Notes under the pieces: model-generated | The model's input: the letters and a program-made list of their open reading frames with translations, nothing else | What the model was told of the DNA's origin: nothing | Database searches by the model: none | Part shown: positions 43,301 to 46,299 of the stretch, piece after piece | How the letters are laid out: every line of letters starts with the position of its first letter | Numbering within the stretch: the stretch's first letter is position 1 | Program-made: the position numbers and the translations under genes | From: JBNKDD01 sp050288085 | GTDB lineage: Bacteria > Chloroflexota > Anaerolineae > Aggregatilineales > UBA3940 | Length of the DNA stretch: 46,299 nucleotides | Assembly (NCBI GenBank): GCA_050288085.1 | Contig: JBNKDD010000010.1 | Coordinates: forward strand, 1 to 46,299 | Direction of reading: 5' to 3'

Positions 43301-44481
43301 CATTCTAACAGGGTGCTGATGAGCGCCATCACATTGTCGTCGCGGGCGAGACTGGCAGTGGTACGCGTAACAAATTCTGGCAGCGATTCCCCCGGTTGGA
43401 GATTCTCGACGTAATCGGCCAGGTCCACATAAATCGGCAGGGGTTGGGCCAGCGTGAATCGGGGGTTGCCGTTGGCCTGGGTGCTGATGGTCAGGGCGCT
43501 GTCCTGATGCTCTAACAAAGCCTTGACGTGTTCAAGCGCAATATGGTACAGCAGGGTGGTTTTACCGCTGCCGCTCTCCCCCAGGATCAGGATCAGCCGG
43601 TCTTTGGATAAGACGTCGATCTCCGGGATACCGTCATGGGCTTCGATTTCTCGGCCCCCAACCGGGGTGTTTAACCAGCAGCCTGTCTCCGGTTTGGACT
43701 GGCAATCGGCGATCTGGTAGCGCACATAATCGGCAGGATTGTTGAAGGCGGTCAGCGGCACGAGGCGCAGGGGGACGTAAATATTCTGGAGCGGGATATT
43801 GACCGTCGCGTCCCGGACATAGCCGCGCGGATCGATCATGCCGACCTGTTCGGCGCAGGCCGCCAGATAAGTCGATAGGGTAGCCGCTGCATCAACTTGC
43901 ATGGCAGGCATGAAGAAAGTCTCTGGACGGGGTGGGGGGGTGATGACTTCCTGTTCGGGTTCCGGTTCTTGCTCTAATAGATCGAAAACGTCGGCGGAGA
44001 TCAGGAGTTTTTCAAAGGCCGGGTGACGGGCGATCAGGTCAGCTTCGGCGTGCCCCATCAACCCCGTAATCGGGGGAACCCATTCCCCCCAGGCATGCGG
44101 GAGTGAACGGTGGCCCCGGATATAAACCTGTCGTTGAAGATCGGGGTATTGGTTCCAGAGAGCTTCGGCGGCGCTCCCCAATCGGAAAAAGTAAGCCAGC
44201 CATAAGTTATCCGCAAATGTTGCCACGTCCTTCTGTTTGCCATACTCAAGCAGCAGGCCCAACATTTGCAGCCAATCAGCATTCGCGAATTCGGTTTGAG
44301 CCGAATCGAATGCAGTGCGTAGGCTGGCCGGATTATCTAAAAGGCTGCGTGCCCAGAGTTCAATGATGTGGAAAATGGCATCCTTAGTCTGAACATGGGC
44401 CTCTTTTGCGCGGTCGATGATCAGACTGAGCAACCGGATTCCGGCCTGTATTAAAGCGGACGTGATAACCGGGATTGGCAT
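40369..44481 (-). CDS. NACHT NTPase with HEAT-repeat C-terminus
   Basis: This 1370-residue protein has an N-terminal helical region (1-170) and a Pro/Glu-rich linker. A NACHT ATPase (about 230-560) has Walker A GESGSGKTT (301-309) and Walker B CLLLLDGLDHV (396-406). A winged-helix/helical region (560-800) follows, with a RYRFIHQVIQEYFAARYL segment typical of NACHT C-lobes. A long solenoid of HEAT-like repeats (about 800-1320) ends the protein. Signature RIRAILHNP, VREATLDTIG and VRAAAGIALGRL helices are seen. It fits a bNACHT/Avs-like defence sensor, with the HEAT array for recognition. The N-terminal effector is not identified. It is convergent with the small motif gene. Confidence 0.9.
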   Translation of the reverse strand: MPIPVITSALIQAGIRLLSLIIDRAKEAHVQTKDAIFHIIELWARSLLDNPASLRTAFDSAQTEFANADWLQMLGLLLEYGKQKDVATFADNLWLAYFFRLGSAAEALWNQYPDLQRQVYIRGHRSLPHAWGEWVPPITGLMGHAEADLIARHPAFEKLLISADVFDLLEQEPEPEQEVITPPPRPETFFMPAMQVDAAATLSTYLAACAEQVGMIDPRGYVRDATVNIPLQNIYVPLRLVPLTAFNNPADYVRYQIADCQSKPETGCWLNTPVGGREIEAHDGIPEIDVLSKDRLILILGESGSGKTTLLYHIALEHVKALLEHQDSALTISTQANGNPRFTLAQPLPIYVDLADYVENLQPGESLPEFVTRTTASLARDDNVMALISTLLECGQCLLLLDGLDHVVNDEQRRMLGNSVSQAAEYWQADGNQVVVSSRPDEFTATPLQGYFTQYVIRPLGRRQISPFLMRWSLALTRLKNPMMSDDDALRQAESLTLTLSREITTNTMLGKLVNTPLMLRLLVGIYQPNMVFTPQRAAMIQVVSDSMIREWRLPQSETHNLLILEHEANHILGELAFWIHTLRPSGVVDEQELRQILSRGWSQIHPHSSEQQVGQAIEQFISHIRRYPGVLVEVSPRRYRFIHQVIQEYFAARYLVSSFRRAAMRIRAILHNPRWLEVIRLAVSFLALRSREDASDLINVAILTRDNRGDPTDLPASPFEETLQRDLFRAASLLIHGTEVTAEVSTYIADALMKLWLKGDRDDTGRFTLLFDKARRHLMALDGTAVSHNALRIACEHLSNRRDERTRAFAIDALSFWPSHFREAVEMLVSGDPEEETPTLVRRAMVGALGRTAPLTTDAYRALIAMLNDQDEWVSNRSRQVLAAAPPIPLETMNMWVDWLHGEPAARRVSLRTMRRMGSLPDAVISVLLHLLNNPDPDDPEILEMVLETFAGVTHLPDNALMAICRTAMSTSAELRCGAIQVLQRPTELPDEVVNYLIEWSYDPDAAIREASTRALGTCHNRSAEVYEALSERLNDQAAQVRSAAIEPLACQGQTSPRITHLLTHIAQDQDTGVRRALAQAFRHFPKPNEEIRRALQLLLSDSAPEVREATLDTIGKMEEPGEELIKLLISMIDVTNMELASKAVEALSALRDLPDIALLALVQQALPVHWEQHGSAIRECLKAHTPLNMEIVNQVMDLAVIQPVGTAYYNRAPTLRICALEVLGYVMDEAPDAVSILLGAVQQPEHIDVQLAALRGLGRARVIWPEVQETLLRLLEQGAFEVRAAAGIALGRLIGGLPDPPFSSEELEKLAESLETLVSEIRARASWESGAQLQDQLLFALNAVVARIQHQPPRLSNGRAERFPSAGD

Positions 44482-44948
44482 GGGCTTTCAATCAAAAAGC
44501 AATGTACTCTTTATAGATGGTAGGGAGCATCCAGGTATTGTCTTGGGTAAACCGACTGCACATGTAACTATTATTGCACATTTATGATTAAATGGAACAA
44601 CAATATAGTCAACCAGATTGGTTGTCCGGTTTACATGTATACAGACCAGAAGCCTGTGCCTTCACTCTATTGATTGCAATGTGTGGTTATGATGGGAAAA
44701 TCGCTTGCCTGATCCACTGTGGCACAATTGATTTCATGATGGCAAACATTGCCCTGAAAAATATTTGCCAGCCATCAACCTGTGCGAGCTATTTAGGTGA
44801 TTTTGTAAAGGCTTAACAATATTCCTGATTCTGCACCGCTGCTCTTGTATTTATGTCTAGCGCCGCGTATCATAACAATAAAAGGCAATGCAACCATTTC
44901 CAAACCCTATTATAGCATAACATTTACCACTAATGGTGTTACAGAGAC
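44482..44948. other. Intergenic AT-rich region with one doubtful small frame
   Basis: This 467-bp AT-rich gap contains a 74-codon plus-strand frame at 44592-44816 (starts MEQQYSQPDWLSG). It lacks a good ribosome site and resembles nothing I know. It may be a small gene or chance. Leader sequences of the NACHT-HEAT gene (left) and the coiled-coil gene (right) lie at the edges. Confidence 0.35.
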
Positions 44949-45953
44949 ATGTCATCAACCTTATTACCCTATATTATCACAATAATTGTATTTTTTGTAG
45001 GTGGTCTGGTTGGTTGGTGGTTAGGACGTAGATCATCTGCTAAAGCCGAAGCATCCGCTGATAACTCACGTTCGGAAAAAACATCTCTGCAAGATGCCAG
45101 GGCCGAATTAGCACAGATCGAAACCCGTCTCAAGCATGTTAACGAGTTGAAAGCGACCGCTCAGCAGCACCTGGATGAGCACTGCCAGGAACACTCCCAA
45201 CTGCTTCTTTCGCTTGAGGAACAGCGGGCGACCGTTGAAGAAGTCCGCGCTGACCTGGAAGCCGCCCAGCGGAAGATGTCCGACTACCAGCAGGAAATCA
45301 ACCAACTGCTGGCCGATATTGATCGCAGGCAGCAGGAACTCGAAATGCTGAACAACATGAAGGAGTCGGTTGGCGTGCAGGCCGACCAACTGACCCAGCA
45401 GGTGCAGCGCCATGATAGTCGGCTGCGAATTCTCCGGCAGACTGTCCGGGAGCGCTCAAAAGAAATTGCTGAGATGGAAGCCCTGCTCGAACAGCGTTCT
45501 GCCACCCTCCGCCGTCTGACCGGTGACCGCCAGCGCCTCGATGTGGATATTGCCCAGGCCGAGCAGCTCCTTAACCAGCAAACCGAGCGCTTGCAGCAGC
45601 TTCTTAACAGACACCCCGAACCGGAGCCGGATCATCACCATACCGAGGAACACAACCGGGTCGATGTCACCCCACGCCGTTCGTTCAGGTTACCTTCTCA
45701 GGTTGACGATTCTGCCGGAGTGGCCGACGAGAGCGACGAAGACGACCTGACCGTGATCCCGGCCCTGGCCGATTTTTATGCCCGGCAGCTCAAGGCCGGG
45801 GGGGTCAAGTTGATTGCCCAGTTAGCCTACGCCGACCCGGATGAAATCAGGAAGCTGCTTCGCGATGTACCGGGGCATCTGAACCCCGGTGTCGAGGGTT
45901 GGATTCTGGCCGCCCGTGAGATACTCAACGAGCGGCGTAACGGTGGTATTTAG
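44949..45953 (+). CDS. Membrane-anchored coiled-coil protein with HhH-like C-terminus
   Basis: This 334-residue protein has one N-terminal membrane helix (about 7-26, YIITIIVFFVGGLVGWWLGRR). A long coiled coil (about 45-225) is rich in Gln, Glu, Arg and Leu. A His/acidic linker (PEPEPDHHHTEEH) follows. The C-terminal domain (about 260-330, LTVIPALADFYARQLKAGGV followed by LIAQLAYADPDEIRKLL) resembles a helix-hairpin-helix type domain. Proteins with an anchor, a coiled coil and a terminal HhH-like domain occur in Chloroflexota and may tether DNA or protein at the membrane. Function is unproven. Confidence 0.75.
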   Translation: MSSTLLPYIITIIVFFVGGLVGWWLGRRSSAKAEASADNSRSEKTSLQDARAELAQIETRLKHVNELKATAQQHLDEHCQEHSQLLLSLEEQRATVEEVRADLEAAQRKMSDYQQEINQLLADIDRRQQELEMLNNMKESVGVQADQLTQQVQRHDSRLRILRQTVRERSKEIAEMEALLEQRSATLRRLTGDRQRLDVDIAQAEQLLNQQTERLQQLLNRHPEPEPDHHHTEEHNRVDVTPRRSFRLPSQVDDSAGVADESDEDDLTVIPALADFYARQLKAGGVKLIAQLAYADPDEIRKLLRDVPGHLNPGVEGWILAAREILNERRNGGI

Positions 45954-46088
45954 GCCGGGCTGATCAGGTTTCCAACCTCATAGCGGGATGGTGTCAATAA
46001 CATAGCTTCTCTAAATAAAGCATCCTAAAGCTGTTGACCAAAGCCCTCTAGCTAACTGCCTCGTGAAGAGCGCCGAGAAATATGGTGT

Positions 46089-46299
46089 ATGTTATTTAAT
46101 TTCCAACTTTGTGACATTGATATTAATGAATCTATCGAAGAGCAGAATTTTCTTCAGAACTGGTTTGGCCTTACTGATGGTATCTATTTTCTAAACGTCG
46201 GGGATGATCAGTTGTTTCGAGCATCCGAAATGATTTTAAAGCATTGGAGTAAGCAATATAACAGCATTGATCTAAATCAACCATACGTGGATTATCAAG
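46089..46299 (+). CDS. DUF5984-like protein, partial (C-terminus beyond window)
   Basis: The frame is open from ATG 46089 to the window end (70 residues). The sequence has the WFGLTDGIYFLNVGDDQLFR core and a later LNQPYVDYQ, which together resemble DUF5984 proteins. These are often single-domain proteins and some serve as immunity proteins to polymorphic toxins. It is AT-rich relative to its neighbours. Assignment is from memory of the family pattern and is moderate; the rest of the gene lies beyond the edge. Confidence 0.55.
   Translation, partial: MLFNFQLCDIDINESIEEQNFLQNWFGLTDGIYFLNVGDDQLFRASEMILKHWSKQYNSIDLNQPYVDYQ

Noticed and set aside
44592..44816. 74-codon frame between the NACHT-HEAT and coiled-coil genes
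   Set aside because: No ribosome site, AT-rich, no recognised family; kept only as a doubtful frame in the intergenic entry.
1..46299. CRISPR array, prophage, integrase, rRNA or tRNA
   Set aside because: No direct-repeat/spacer pattern, no tRNA cloverleaf, and no phage or integrase protein signatures were seen in either strand.

Overview
This window looks like a chromosomal segment of a Gram-variable, environmental bacterium, most likely a member of the Chloroflexota (Anaerolineae-like). That assignment is inference. It rests on moderately high GC, frequent TTG/GTG starts, large STAND/NACHT ATPases fused to sulfatase-modifying-factor (FGE/SUMF1) domains, several WD40/HEAT scaffold proteins, and small palindromic intergenic repeats. 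No rRNA, tRNA, CRISPR array, integrase, transposase or phage structural gene was seen.

Layout. 1-7.0 kb: signalling genes (a partial NarL-type receiver, a lone CheY-like receiver, a STAS protein and a second STAS-like protein), two translationally coupled GT4 glycosyltransferases, and a membrane-anchored 16-repeat WD40 protein. 7.1-9.0 kb: a divergent alpha/beta hydrolase and WYL regulator pair with a palindrome between them. 9.0-12.1 kb: a DUF4062-STAND-FGE protein. 12.3-15.7 kb: DegV, two small membrane proteins, a GNAT acetyltransferase and a HEAT protein. 15.9-19.4 kb: a Fic AMPylase with a divergent antitoxin-like mini-gene, then HtpG. 19.5-23.4 kb: a PanE-type reductase, a HEAT-like protein and a PGM1-type ATP-grasp peptide ligase. 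23.4-27.6 kb: a lipoprotein, an exported acidic protein, a cupin, Hsp20, a tail-anchored protein and a DUF962 protein. 27.6-35.0 kb: a membrane protein of unknown function whose 3' end overlaps a hydrolase gene antisense, a class C beta-lactamase-like lipoprotein, a minus-strand run CPBP protease/PadR/HAD phosphatase/4-TM protein, and an AT3 acyltransferase that appears to start at a non-canonical ATC. 35.0-36.3 kb: an exported cysteine-repeat protein.

36.7-44.5 kb is the most interesting part: an apparent conflict (defence) island. It contains a NACHT-FGE protein (minus), a divergent 158-residue protein with a hydrophobic C-terminal helix (plus), and a 1370-residue NACHT-HEAT protein (minus). 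The small protein and the NACHT-FGE protein share a glycine-rich GD/GNI/GS motif, and a shorter form occurs near the N-terminus of the distant DUF4062-STAND-FGE protein. I infer that the motif pairs receptors with a small, possibly membrane-acting effector, in the manner of NLR/amyloid-motif pairs. This is a hypothesis.

The window closes with a coiled-coil membrane protein and a truncated gene resembling DUF5984. Two copies of a small inverted-repeat element with an identical 18-bp core palindrome lie about 40 kb apart, one of them inside the defence island.
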